DNA of 64,000 nt. It comes from Echinococcus granulosus. Taxonomy: Eukaryota; Platyhelminthes; Cestoda; Cyclophyllidea; Taeniidae. This document shows, piece after piece, positions 12,462 to 27,400 of this stretch (positions are counted from its first letter, which is position 1; each line of letters begins with the position of its first letter). Under the pieces are notes generated by a model. It had not been told where the DNA came from. It saw nothing but the letters and a program-made list of their open reading frames with translations, and did no database searches. The DNA is taken from contig NW_020170383.1 in assembly GCF_000524195.1 (NCBI RefSeq), positions 2,664,692 to 2,728,691 on the forward strand, given 5' to 3'. A program made the position numbers and the translations under genes.

Positions 12462-15400
12462 ATGTCATATTTTCCACAAAGGAGTGCAAAAGACGAATCC
12501 AACCTACTTAGAAGCAAAGAAGTTGGTTCGTCTCTTGCTGTTGACATTCTTCGCGGACGCAATTCCAGCCAGGCACATTACACCATCGGTTGCTTGACGG
12601 GACCTACAGGTGTAGAGCTGAGAAAACATTTAAATCCGATTGCTTTAACTCCAGTACATTCCCAAGCAGTTGCCAGTGAAGAAAGCATTGGAAGTGAAAC
12701 TGCGTTAAATTCATTTATCTTGAAACAAGAGAGTCCGATTCGGCCTAGACTGCCTCCTCTGCCAATGCCACCTTTGCAAACTGGATGTGGACCTCTTCCT
12801 GGTATCTACGAAGATATATTCCCGTCGCATAGTTATCAGCGACGTCCAAGTAATATGGGTTGGAATGGAGCAGGTGGTGATGGCTGGCGATTCGAAACCA
12901 GCACGCTTTATGAAAACCCCATCAATTGCCTTCCCACCGCGGGCACATCACCGACAGAAGAAATGAAAAAACTGAAAGGGACACCGGATAGAAATGGATC
13001 GATGAACAGTGTGGCGGATTCAATCTTTAAAGGCGTTAGTCACTAATTTCTAACACCTTTTAAAAATTGCTAGGGAAGAGTATTTTAAATGACTTTTGAT
13101 GTGACTAAATTTTCTCATTTGTTTTAATATTCAACCTGAGGTTCATTTGTTCGTTCGTTTCATTTTGCTTAAGTTATTAATTCGTTGGGCAAAATTATAA
13201 AAACGGCGGTGAATGTTTCTAAAAAGTGGCCCAAGCTTCGGCAAGAAGAAGTTGCTAAATTTAATTATCCATCTTCAGTCACTTTTAGGAAAGAAAAATA
13301 TGGATGAAAATAAAATCAAGTGCATTTCTTGTTGCCAACTGTCAGTTAATTATCGTGGGGTTTTTAGCACACCCATCTAAACGGTATTACCAGGTGATGT
13401 CAAACTAGAATTCTTCTATTAAATTTGTCATAACAACAATAAAGGCGAATAATAGCCAAAAGATGGTTAACCTGTTTGTCCGTTGAGCAGTAAAGTAAGA
13501 ACAGCGCTGGTAAATGATAACTTATTTGCCTCAAACGATTCCCCTTCAATATAGCAAGGTCGAAGTGTAGTTGTGCTTTTTGTAAAGCGCACACGAGTGC
13601 ACCTCTACTTTACTATGTGTACTTCGCACTACAAAATGGCTTGTCTACTCCTAACTTTAGTATGAATATTTTTTGTGCACATAAGTTGTTTCAGGTAGTG
13701 TCTTTTTTCTTAGTGTGGTCACTAAAATAGTGAGAATTTAACCCTGTTCCTTCGCGTACTCGTTTTTACTTCATTGTAGTTACTACAGTAAAAATCTTCA
13801 CCAGCAACTTGTTTCTAGTATTTTTAGAGAAATTTATATTTTCGGATGAACCATCTATTCAAAGAGAAGCCCAATTCATACCCGTTTTGAATAATGAACC
13901 ACGCAGGTTTTGGTATGTTTGAACGCCTGATTGTGAGATCAAAAGGACCTCAAAGGCATCACCAAGACAAAAATAAAGCAAAGCATAGAGCTACCGGCTG
14001 TAAGGAGAGTTTAGTGTAGAATTGGCCTTAGTAAATAGTGGTCTTAATCACAATATACATAAATGTTGATTGGATTAGCTTTTTCTAACAATATTTTCAC
14101 ATTGACGCGACTTATCTCGGAAAATAACTCAAAGTGGAGGGAGTCTCTTATGAGACATTCCCATGTTCTAAATTATTTTTATGCTCTATTAGCGCATGTC
14201 TTTTGTCAAGGGTTGTGCTTTACTTATTTCGGAGCTAGCCTTGTTTAATTTTTTGAAGATAATTCACAAAATTCGTAAAGGTGGTCTGGACGTTAATGGG
14301 AAGTGATGCCGTATGGTGTCGAGCAGCTTTAACCAGAAACAAAGCAACATTCATTAAACAGAGCAAAGGCAAATTTTAGTGGAAAATACAAACAATCTCT
14401 CTTCTTCAGAAAACTGACACAAGTGCAGTTTATTTCAAAAACTACGTTAATTTAAATATGCTAAAAAGGCATTTTTCAAATATGTTTTTATGTTCTTATT
14501 GAAAATTGCGATATTTGCAAGGCTATTGGCCTACTCTATTTGACTTATAAAAAACTATTTAGCAAGTCACTTAAAGGGGCCATTTATTCCAGGTGGAAGT
14601 TGCGTGCAGAAAGGCTTTCTGCAGTTCCTGCAGATGAGAGTTATTTGAAATTGATTTCTTAAAAGCAGCTGTCCCCATACATTTTAACTGGAAACAGAAG
14701 CAACCAAAAGTGAATGTCATTTTTACCCAAATTTCATTTATGTGTACAAAATTGTATCGTTTCCTTGAAGCAAGATTATATATACACATAGCCTGAGTAA
14801 AAGCAGATGAGAGCTCACCAGACTTATGCCAAATTCAAGTTGATTAATTCAAAAACGAACTTAATTAAACTTAACACCACCTACACCCATCAGGACGTGA
14901 ATTTTTCCTATTTTAAGGCAAAAAAATTAACCCGATCTTTTATGGGGACTTGTATCACCAAGTTGCGCATGTCTCACTGCTGATCAGGCAGCTATGTGCC
15001 CTCATTTGAGATTGCAGTTCAAATTTTAAAAATGCTCGGTTTCGCACTATTTTCTTCAGAATTTTGAAAAAGCTCTGACCTTACGAGTGGCCCTTCCGAC
15101 GAGGGCTTCCATTTCGGCTGATGAAGAAACGTATAACTCTCATCGTCGCTTACATCACCCACTTACCAACTCATCAAGTCTCAAACCACACCGTCAACGT
15201 TCACCATGGAAGAGTTTTATGAAGGAGTCTACAGTTCCCGACGTTCCCGTCGATCCTCTGGATACATCCGTTAAAATAAGTGGTCTTCGGCGCTCTGGTA
15301 GAGTGAAGATTCTCTCGCCAAATCATCGTCGCATATCTCTGGAAAAATCTGTCACGTGGAAGGACCATAAACACCAAACTCATCAACAGCATCACCATCA

Positions 15401-18400
15401 GCAAATGGCTGGAAGAGGGGCAGAAAGACAGGCTTCCTCGAAGGGATTTTCACTGGATTTACAGGCTTCGCAAATGGATGAGTTGGTGTCGGTATTGTCG
15501 GATCTCTGCAACACTCTGGAACACTCTTCCATTCTTATGTCTTCGTTGAAACGAGAGACATCGCCGGAAACCTGGACATCAGGCGCTGTGCTAGCGCAAG
15601 TAAGACGAAAAAGTGGCGAGAATGGACGCGAATTAAAGCACCTTGCCATCCGTAAGGAAAAGGTATGAAATTTCTATGATTTTAGAAGTACTTTTCTAGC
15701 ACCAGTTAAAGGGGTAACAGTTAAATCATTAATGTGAAAACTTTTAGCTTGACTATTTAAAATTAATAACTGCATGTTTTTTCCGGATTTATTCAACTAT
15801 TTGTAAACAAAAACAGGAAACTATCTTTGTTTACCAAAAACAAAGTGTCTGAATAGGCAACATGTCATTTGTAAGTAAATTACTACAAGGTTAGGCAAAA
15901 GGTTTGGTGAAATAGTTGGGATTGTGTTTAAACATCATGACTTGTCTGGTTGTGGAAGACGATTAACACCTTATATGATTGATGAATCTGAATTAAGCTA
16001 GCTGTTTGATCCGTTTTCCTCCATTTACAGTGTCAACTAATTCACTTCCCAGTTAATGATAATCAGTATTTTGTCGACACAACTAAATGCCTTGTCGACT
16101 TTGAAAACCATACAAACATGAACCTATCGCTATTGAATAGTGGCGACAAAAAACCATGTAATATAGCTTAATTATTCCCCGAGGGCGTGCGCTGAAGTTT
16201 TACAAAGAACTGGAAAGTTTGCTATTAAGTGAATCTATCTTACGGTACAATAATGTTACTTACAAACATCCAAATTTCCAGGATAAATGGAATTCGCCCT
16301 TTTGAACCGAACTTTAAATTGTAATTTTAACTCCGTAAGTGAACAGTTAAAGACATCTGTAAGCGTTTTATAGGTGGGAAAAGATACTTCACTGTGTTCG
16401 GCTCAGTTGTCTAGACAGAAAGAAAGTAAATTTATACATTATAATGGCATCCATTAAAAAAAAATAATTAATGCAAAATATCACCCCAAACTAACAACGA
16501 TATTATTTGCAGTCTTCAAAGCCAGATTAAATATTTTAGTGAATTGTAAAGCTCACCTCTTGTGGATGAGTTCTTAAGATATTGTACATAAACATTAGCA
16601 CGGCTTTAATGACAAATGGAAGTTGAATGCACTCCCACAAATTTAAAATATATCATAAATTGGCTTCTGACTATTTTTTAAAAGCCAGACAACTGGAAGT
16701 GTGGGTCCTAAATATTTTTAAGTCGGACTGTCTTATTGTCGGCTAAATTATGTCATGCTCTCGCTAAGTACAAATAATTACTGGATATTCTTTTCATTTT
16801 CTTTCAAAAGGTTGTCGTAGAGGTGCAAGTAGTTTTCCTAAAAATAGGAGAAATCGATACTCTAAAAGAATTCTATCAGGCAGATGCCTTCTTGCAGGCC
16901 AAATGGCATGAACCGCGATTAGATGGAAAGTTGCCAGAGGTAAGATCTTAATCTTATCTTACATATCTCCTATAAAAGTAAAATCGATAAAATAAGTACC
17001 TTTAGCTCCACTTATATTCCTCATGCCATTAAAGACGGATCATTTCTTTGGTAAGCATCAGCAGAATTAACTTTGCTTATTTAATTTGATTTTCACAAAT
17101 TTGCAAACTATTTTCGACTTGAAAATATTTTCCAGAGGAAGTCCAAAACTTTTCAAAACCTATGAAGCGTGTGTCCAGTCTGATATGTGCAATGCATAGA
17201 TAGTTGGTTTAACTTGGCGTTGTATACGCAGGCAATTAAGTCCTTGCAGATTACACTTCCGTTCAATGGCATGGCCTCTGAAATATGTCAGTGGCCTCTC
17301 AACCCCTCTATACGTTGGTAAAATAGTTTGTCGCACTACCGTGACTACTTATAACTTCAGGAAAGACTCGGGTGGCTAAATATATCTGCATCGGTAATCA
17401 TTTAAAGTATTTCTTGTTTTACTTCTTCACAAGAAACCGTTGCTAACACTTGTCTTCCAACATTTTTCATACCAGAAAGGTCGGTAATTTCGAAAATAAT
17501 AAATGAATGTACCTCATTAGACACAACAATACTCCACTAATTGAAGAGCATAAAGTTAACATTAGGACATGCTCATTTCCATCCAAATGGAGTGCTTTCT
17601 GCATCTGCTAAAATTCCCGGCAATAAATAGTGCGCTTTTGATTGAAAAGAACCTTCCTCGTGACAGCTACTGCTAGGAACGGGAACACGTGTTTGTTCGT
17701 TTAGGGGTCATGTTCGTTCTCCTAATAAATATTAATCTTATTTTCATATGTTTTAGTAAAATTGATTTCTGTAAAATACAAACATCTAGCAATCTATGCT
17801 GAAAGATTGTCATTTGTGTATGGAAACAAAGTCGTTATTATAGCCTCTTTTAGCAACACACTTTGTAGGCAAACTTACTACGGTACAGTAAATATCACAG
17901 ACACTTCCCATGATACGCCAATCTTTGCCCTTCCAAAGGTAACTATCGGAAGTGGGTGAATTAGTCCAACGGTTGTTACCGTCGGCTCTTCATGTGACTA
18001 ACAAACTGCATCCGGTCAGCAAAAGGCTAATTCTGGTTTTCTGTTACTATAGCAAAACCCATTCAGTTTAGAAATTCATTTTGGCAGAAGATTAGGAATA
18101 AAAAATACAAAAACAACCTCTAGCACCCATATGTAACACGGGATAAAGTAAAGCTAAGTCAACCTTGGCTAGTAGGTTAATACTTTTTGTGGAAGGGTCA
18201 TTCTTTGTTAGCTAAATATTATTGTAAACTAATTCACTTTACGTCCACCTCAACAAATAAACATTAACTATTTGGGATTGAACCCATTCCTTCTAGTTTA
18301 TTTATTGCATGGCTGGAGTTGAGTAAAATGCTGGAGAACCTCATGTATGTTGCAAAAATATTTTGAATTGTGGGTGAAGAGTTACTAATAACTTCAATAA

Positions 18401-21400
18401 CGGAAATCCGGGTTTCCGATAACCAATTTCCAGACAGGAATATGCGAATAACTCCTAAATTACCAGCATTTTGCAACGTTGCCAAAAAAGGGATTCGTTT
18501 CTCAAAGTTCTTCCGCTTTTGCCTGTACAGCTTTTGCCACTTTATTAGTTTAATTTCAAGTAAAGACACATTTATATAGTGTTCATTTTGGCTTTTTTGT
18601 AACCTTAATGTCCATTACCAAAATCAGCTCAGTTGCCAGTAAGACAATATGGAATCTAGCTTAACGTCGAACTTAAAATCTCCCGTTTTTTACTATTAAT
18701 GGGTCTTTTGCGTGTTACCTTAGAGACGAGCATTTCTAAAGACGAGTCTATTAACATTCTTTTTAGGTATACTTAAACTCAAGTACTAGCTGCTCCAGTG
18801 CTGAACATTATCACTTGCTGCCTCCAAATTGGCATTGCAAATTATGGCTAAAATATTGCTTCAAGAAGGAGGGTTGAGGCTTCAAACATTTTAGCCTACT
18901 CGTCGTTCATGCTCCTTTAATACTCCATATACGTAATGGTACATGAATATTGCTTTGTAAATTCATTCCATCACTAATAATGTGAGATTTTATTTGGAGC
19001 CATCCAGTAACATTTAACATCTGGAATTCCAAAAAAAGTGCTTAACTCTTGATTCCAGGTTTAAAGTCTCCCTTTCATAAATTTTAGAGATCTAAGAGAC
19101 GTACTTCTTATTACATAAATGTGGTCATTTATTTTTTTGAGTTTTTTTTGGTGCTTATTCAGTTTTTTGGATAATATTACTCTTTGCAGGAATTAGGAAC
19201 GATTGATTTAGAGAGGTATTGGAATCCACTTTGTTACATTGACAATATTCTGTCGGAAACGAAGGAAGTTCAATGGCTCTCCACATCGATCGGACAAAAC
19301 GGTGAGGTCTACATTGTCGAGCGTCGTCGCATAAAGGGTGTCTTTTTGGAGACGCTTGAATTGAATGATTTTCCACTTGATGTTCAGGTAGTTACCCATT
19401 TTTGCTCCTATGGTTTAATTTGCACATTTGGTTTTAGTGCGTAGTAGAGCGACTTTCTGAAGCGTTAACGTTAACTCCATCAAATAAGCGCTAAAGTAGG
19501 GCAAGTTGTTCTGCGCCAACAATATTTTGTATCCTTTTGCAATAAAAGCATTTACGTCTCCTCTCTATTGTTTGTACACTTTTATTGTGGACAGACCTTT
19601 AAAACGGGTCGTAACGGGTAAAACATTATATCTCAATTGGGTTTTGCCGCGTCGTGACGGGACCGAAATGGGGCAAAATAGCTTTATTTGTCTCCTTTAT
19701 AATATAAATCCCATGACTGCCTGGCAACAAAAGACAAATAAGTAACTAATTATCACTCATTGCTACCCGCTCTTATTTATTTATTTAGTTAAGCTGACAA
19801 CAGACTCAAATGACGCGGAATAGGTCATCAAGCTAAAGCGAATTAATGGCCGAGTTCGTACGGAAAAGTTATGTGCGTGCAACGCATCTAAATAAGCGTT
19901 TTATGGAATTATTGTTATGAATAACACTTCCGACTTCAATTTTGCACTGTTAGGTATTGTTTGAATAAAAAAAATTCAACCTTACCACAAGGCTCCGATT
20001 ATCATGCTTTACCTGAAATCCACTTCTGCAGAGTCATACTTATTTCTTACACCAAAAGTTTTACAGTTATCGATGGTTTAGTGCTGTTAAAAGGACAATG
20101 CCTTGTTTGTATGCAATAAAAATAGCCTTATTGCCTTCAGCAAGTTCGTGCCAGGCACAAAGTTGAGTAACTGAGTGCATATTCCAAAGTGTAATTTTGT
20201 AGCTAACCCTGACTTTCTGTGTTTTATTAAAAGGAGGCTTTTTCGTGTCACACATCACCCTATTACAGTCGCGTTTTATCGGTTAAATGATTTGTGCCAA
20301 TGCCAGTACTGAGGTAAAATACCACATTTAGGAGTTTTGAACGGTCTGATATAATTTAAGCATTACCACAACTAATGAAGAAAATTCCACCATTTGCATG
20401 ATAGATTTTGATTGCTCTTGCAAAATCAATTAGTTTTAAATCTTGGGTGCAAACGCACTTCATAGTTTAGGTGGGGCGATAAAATCATGAAACCATTCAA
20501 CGACAAAAGATTTAATGATTGGAAAGAAAATCAAAGTTGTTGGGAGGTCTCAACTTACCTTGTAAGTATCCTAAACTTAGTACTGTTAAATATGTAGGTC
20601 CACTTTAGATACCTTTATAGGTATTTATTAATCAAAGACTTGAGAAAGATAGCTACCCTTTGAATTCCTTGCAGTAAAAGCATTTTAGGTTAGCGACTTA
20701 CAAAAGTATTTTAAAATGCGTCCAACCACTTTGTGTGAAATGAACTATCCTTTATTTATACACCGTTTTAGAGCCCTCAGTTATCCGTTAATTTATTCAG
20801 TCACAGCCCTATGTTTAATTAACGTGTTTGGATAAGACAAATTTTCTAGTTCATTAATTACTCCAAAATCCTTTTTACTTCCGAGCAAGTTTTGCTGGCA
20901 TTAATTTTGTTTCGACAATTCATTTGATTCTCAGGTAAAATTTTTTATGATGATTGGTATGTTCACCGCCTGATTACTTGCAGGATACTTTTTACCAGGA
21001 GATGTTCAATTACTGGCTTGGTTTGCTTGTTCACAGATTTCACCTTCATCTGCATGTCATTTAAATTATAACAAATAACTTTTAACATCACTAGCTTTGT
21101 TTATTGCCTAGGATCTAACCATTACAGTCACAACTGAGAGACCAGACACAGAGGTTGACCTAATCCCTGATCACCTCGAAATGTCGGCCATCAACAAGCA
21201 AACATTTGTTGACCAGCAGGTAAACGTGGGCTTCTTCTATGTTTGCTATTTAAAGCCCTATAAATTGCTCCCTTCAAAGTGATATTTACTGGTGTAAAAG
21301 TGGAGAAAATTGTCTTCGGCATCGTATGCTGAATAGTTATTTAACAAACACCGAATTTTTCATGTAAGGAACTCATGAAGTTAAAACTTGTGTAATCAAA

Positions 21401-24400
21401 TTTAAAATACGCCTGATGTCGGTGTTTAACGGTCAGATCTTTAAAGGGTTTACCTACTCTGGATCAAAATGATTGCCATGTTTTCATTTTCGGGCTCTCA
21501 ATTTAATTTTTGCCACTAAAGTGTTTCGGTTATTGAAGATTAAACGCAAAAATCGAGTTTTAGTCCTTGTTTCCTCCAAAACAACCATAGTATTCTGCTT
21601 TTACTGCTAAATATTAAAGGATAAAATTGTCAAAACTATAACATGCCGTCATTAAAGGCTAGCAAGTATTTCACAACTTTGGTTGTACATTTGAACAGGT
21701 TTTAAAATGCGAGCAAAATGCGCGCATGTAAAGTGTAGGCTTATTATAAAATTTTCCTTGATTTCTTGAGTACCTATAAGAAGAAACATGTCGGAATCAT
21801 GCTTTAGATTAATATGAAGAGAATAAAGTGAACATATCTAAATAAGCAAAATATTACCATTGTTATTTGACTTAGTCTTAAATGCGTTTTTAATCTTTTA
21901 TATATCAGCTATTCTTCCCCCCTCCCCCAAAGAGAAAGGGTAATGGTCCTTTTTCTGTAACCAATGCAGGAGTGGAAGCTGCACGAGCATGTGGAGATTA
22001 CGAAACGTGTTATACGGCAGGAGTATTCCCGATCCATGAAGAGTCATCCATGTCTCTCTGTCACTTGTCGAGCAGCGCGGAGACCGGGCTATTTCTACTG
22101 GAACGTCTTTCTCATCATGGTAGGCTTGCTACATTTGCATAAGGGAGGCTGACGGCTCCACCTCTACTTAGTCCCCTAACAGTTAGGTTTTAGGTGGTTC
22201 GTGAATAAATTTAAAACCCATGTGGACTTGTTTCACTGCATTTCAATTTGCTATCTCGATTAAATCGCGAATAATCAAATGGCTTTTAGCAGCACTGTGA
22301 ATGGTTAATAGGAATAAGCTTCACTTAAAGGAATATCATTTATGGCATCCATTCCTATTTTTGCTTAATCAAATAAGCCTTAACTTTTATGTGCCGATAC
22401 TTGTAATTCCAAACAATTACTAGCAGAACACTTATGGAAATAATCTTCAGACTAATTTTTACTTGCCACTTGCTCTAGATCTGACTCGTACTTTCGTTCT
22501 TCTACATTTAACATCTTTCATGCGTTGTCATTATAAAAAGGCGTATATTAATTAGAAATATTTGAATTTTACTTTCCTATTTTCAACAATTACCATTTTA
22601 CTGATGCAATATTTCGAACTGTAAACACTACTAAATGGCCAATGCCATATGTCGCAACTCAGCCAGAATGGCCGATCTATGTGTACATTTGCAATAAGAA
22701 AATTGATGATAGTTGCTCTTTTTAGCGTCTAACTTTTGTTTTTTCGTTTGCTTTAAAGTATGATAGGCAATACGCTTTCTAAAACGCTTCATTCAAAAGT
22801 TCTCAAGAGTATTGATTTGGGAGGGCCATCCAAAATTCCAAAACACTTTCCTTCGTAGTAATTTTAAAACATTGGTCATACCAACATGATATTTACTTTC
22901 TATTGTATGCGTATATGTGTTGAATTTACTATTCTAGCAAGCGGATTATGGTGTTTTGTCCTGAATTTTTTTGTGTTTTCAGTTTATGATCTCGGGCTTA
23001 TCGTTCGCAACATTCGCCGTATCACCTGATAAAGCTGAACTGCGTCTTCGTCTTTCCTTCACCCTCATACTCACTTCCGTCACATTTAAATATGTCATCA
23101 CACAGAGTCTACCACGCATATCTTATCTCACTTACATGGTAAGCCATCGGATTTTGTGCGCTCGACGCTCATTGGCACACAATTTCTGCAAACTTAGTTA
23201 TTTACTGACCATACTTGATACTTAGGTTCTATTTAATTTCTCCCTAAAAAGTTGAATAAGTACTCTTTCTGCTTGAGCTACCATTGATAATGAACAAACC
23301 TAAATTACAGATATCTTCAGTTTCTTGTGTGGTAGATATCCCACTTAAAGCTGTCTTTAAATGAAGAAAATAGGGAGCCAAATAACGGCAATCTAAATAA
23401 TATTGTCGTGCAATTGTAGATTGTGCACACAATGTGAAGTAAACTATGGTATGGCTATAAGAAAATTGAAACTCATGAGGCTTATTTTTAAATAATTCAC
23501 TATAATATTTGTTTTGCCACACTGACAAATTAGTTTTAAACAAATTTCACGAGCATTTTGGATAACAGGACCGTTTAAAAGCTCCCACTCCCGCTAATCC
23601 CCTTATTAACCCCTTCTAATCCGACTATGCTAAAGTACAGCTAATCTGGACTGTTGTCAGTTAATATGAAATCAGAATAAGGTTTATTTTTCATCCTCTT
23701 GGAAAAATTAACTTCGGTGTTCCGAAATCCTCATTTTTTGGGTGGACTAACACTTTCCACTACGAATTATAGTGCCAGCGAATGTTTGTGTATCAATACG
23801 AAGTTTTGAAACACTTCATTTTATTATCCCATTACATTTAAAAGAACGCAACATTTAAACCTAGAGATTCATGTAACTCCACAAATGTCACCTCACGCAA
23901 AAGTTTTCACCGTACATCTTTGACCTTTAAATCGTCTACTTGGGTGGCATCGGTCGTCTCATGATGCATAAAGCAATTCCATTTATTCCTTTAGTAATAA
24001 ATTAATATAGAATGGCTTCTCTCATAACGTGAAACGGTGTGCACAATAATACTTCAAGATTCTCGAAAGTGCCAAAGGCCTCCTGTTTAAAATTCCTGCT
24101 TACATGTAGCTGTACATTGAATTTCAAAAATTGCACTAAATCGGTATCCATTGGGAAGGGCATTCATTAAAACATTGCCACCTTTTAGTAAGTATGACAA
24201 CACACAAATAATTTTAAAATATATGAGCTGAAAGTGTACGCATAAGGTAACAGCCAGTTTATACCGAAATTAAGGTGTGGTTAGCTGCTTTTATTAAACG
24301 TCAGCGATAATGCTCGTTCACAAACGAGTTACATCAAAGATATATTGAGAAATAGGAAGTTCACATCTTTTTTGATTTCATTTTATATCACCTACCTGAA

Positions 24401-27400
24401 AAATACTAATAGAGCTTTTACGCCTGGAGTATCAGTGTGCTATCTTGTGCTATTGCCAAGCATCAAAATGATAAATAAACATAGACGTCGTTCATATCTG
24501 GGATCTCATTCCAATCTTTAAACCCTCACTCTTCAGTTTCCTTATAAACCTACAAAAATGTGCTCAGGATCTTACAAAGCTTTAGTTATTTTCAAAAGCC
24601 CTACCTCTAAGCCTGTTTAGCAGCCATTTTATTCCCAAAATTGTTTATTTATTTGCTTCATTTTGGTATCTTAAGATATGAGCATTCGGACAAAGTACTT
24701 TCAAGTATTCTGAAGCCAATCGTTAAATTATACACAGCTGAATGCTTAAAGACCTTATTAACCATAAGTCAACTCACCCACTTTCCTCTGGCAGCATATT
24801 TTGTAGTTAATGTTAAACTGCTTATTTTCTAGCGACAAGTAAATTAGTAACGTAGAACAAATAGTTCGGCGATTCCAATTGTTTATTTCAAACGAAGATG
24901 AAATACTCAAACAGTAAGCAAGTAAATTGGATGCTACAAAAGAATTTTAGTAAGCCAAACGCTACTGTCTGTCTCAATCTCTTATTTAACAGCATTTCAT
25001 AATGACCGATTTTTCATTGCTTCAGGATAAGTATGTACTGATGTCGCTGGCAATACTCTGTGTTATCAGCATTTGGCATGCAGTGATCGCAATCCTCCCT
25101 GTAAACGCGATGTCATCAGTGAACGATATTGCATTATTAAACTCTTCTGCAGCCACAATCAATGTGTCTTCCACGAATCCCGATTTGCTCCACCAAGCTC
25201 TTGCCGAAGCCTATCCTCCTACACCTTCTGAATCCAGAAAATTGACTTTTCAGTCTGGTCCTCTTAGTGTGCCAAAAACACAGCGACAGCGCCGAGCCTG
25301 GACACCACTCACCAATATTGGAGCAGGTAATATGCCAACAAGTTGAAATTTGTGGTCGTCGCATTAGATTTCTGCTCAGGTTAGTCGTCCATACGTCTCC
25401 TAAAATATTATTCAATTGTTCGGCTAAAAGTGTTTAGTGATTTTCATCCATACAGATGTTTTATTTCCAATTATTTTAAAAGTTGAAAAATTTTGTGCAC
25501 GTTTTTGACATATATATATATATATGTGCATACATATATACACGACACTGTATAGTAATGGAGTTTTAAAAATACTAACATGTTCTTTGATATTTCAACC
25601 TCAATAGCTTTATCCACTTTTATAAAAAAGAAGACAAAAACTTCAAAAAACGGATAAAATAATAAGGGCTGACTTCTGGATTTTTTAATTTTAAAATATA
25701 ACCTTATTATCACTTAATACTTTATTTCGCAGATCAAATGTCCATGGAGTTGTTATAGCTCCTGTTTGCCAACATTCATCAAATCATCGAAGCGTAATTA
25801 AAACTCACTTATCGGTCCAGCAGCCAAGATTTTTGCTCATTTTTGTTAAATGTAGGCGTAAAGTAAATAACTTTGCCTCAATCGAATTTCCTATATGTTG
25901 ACATCGCATCTGTTTTATCGTAGCTTATTTCATGACTCTTGAATGACAAAACTTATCCCAAATCACTATATCTCAATAACATGCAATCATACCTAAACGC
26001 ATTAGTTAGCCCTTATAAGCTTCGTAAGTTATTTCACAGGAATCAGTTCATCATTCAACAACTCGTTTACTTTTCCTAAAATAATTAACAAATATAATCA
26101 TTTTTATTTTATGGTCATTTTATTTATTATCGGCTATGCAATGATTTTAATTCAAACATGACTGTACTACTTTTTCGTTTGTCATGATTGACTCAATTGA
26201 AGATGCTCATTTGTTTGTTCGCTCAAATGCACGGGGACACTTTATAAGCACTTGACATTGGCGATAGAGACAGTAGTACCAATGTAGACACTTCTAGTAG
26301 GCCTGAAAGTGAGTGCCTGCCCCGACAGGAAGATGAATAGAATTTCCAGTTTCATTCAACACCATTAAATTGGTGTGAGGTGTTATAGAATCAATTCAAA
26401 GGACTTTTATAGCATAAAACCATATTTCCAAGAGACGTATTCTTGTGTTTTTATTTAGTTAACCATTTAGCTGGTTAGTTAGTTCGTTAGTTAAATGCCT
26501 AGATGAAAAAATTGTTTTTACAGACAAAAATACATGTAAACTACCACTTGACCTAGCAGTTTTGCCTTCTTCCCTAATTCCCACTCATTATACTGTAAGG
26601 TAACACTTACTGGTGCGGAGCATTATGAAACCCCGAAGGAAAGTCTTTCTTCTAAGAAGACAATGCTACTTTTAAGCCGCATGCTTTAGATATATTCAGT
26701 ACTCCAAAGTGAGAGCATATATATTTAAGTGTTTTGCGAAAATTTTGTTTTTGTGTTTTCTGATTTGGTAGGGAAATTAGCGTCTAAAGTTGCTGGGTCT
26801 TAAAGCAGCTTGAATTAAGCCAGTTTATAATGACTGTCATCGCTTCAGTGCATAATGGTTTAATTCCCTCAGATTCAGCCGAAGCCTAAAATTTCTCAAG
26901 ATTTTTATTTGATAAATAGCATTCTGTTTCACTCAGTGGCGTCTAAATAAAAATTTATATCGCCAAAACATTTTTTTGTATCAGAACGATAACTTTCCCA
27001 TAAAACAGTGCAGACGAAGCCAAAAAAATCATAGGTCTACTGGTATGACATTTCAGCATTGTGCGTTTTATAATCAGATGAACTTAAGTTAAGTAGCAAT
27101 ACATTGTTTACCAACTTATATCTTGTAATCTAGCATAAGTCGGGTACATTGTATTTAGTCCTAAAACGGCCCTTTTTAGTTAAACTTTCTAAGTTTGTTA
27201 AAATTTTTGCCGTACACTCCAGTTTTTCCGAAAATCCTTATTTGGACGTCCCGCCAACTCCCTTCATAGGGGCCGAATCCCCTACTTCGCCTTCGAAAAA
27301 CGGCGCTTCCCTTGGCGATTTCACGTTGAACAATGAAATGGTGTCTCTCTACTTCCTCGCCCTTCTTCGTGCCTATATGGATGTGCAGGATCGTGTGGAG

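Noticed and set aside
27149..27269. Upstream part of the ninth channel exon's open frame
   Set aside because: The incoming phase-1 exon joins only at the acceptor CATAG (27269); the earlier CCAG acceptor would put the channel sequence out of frame.
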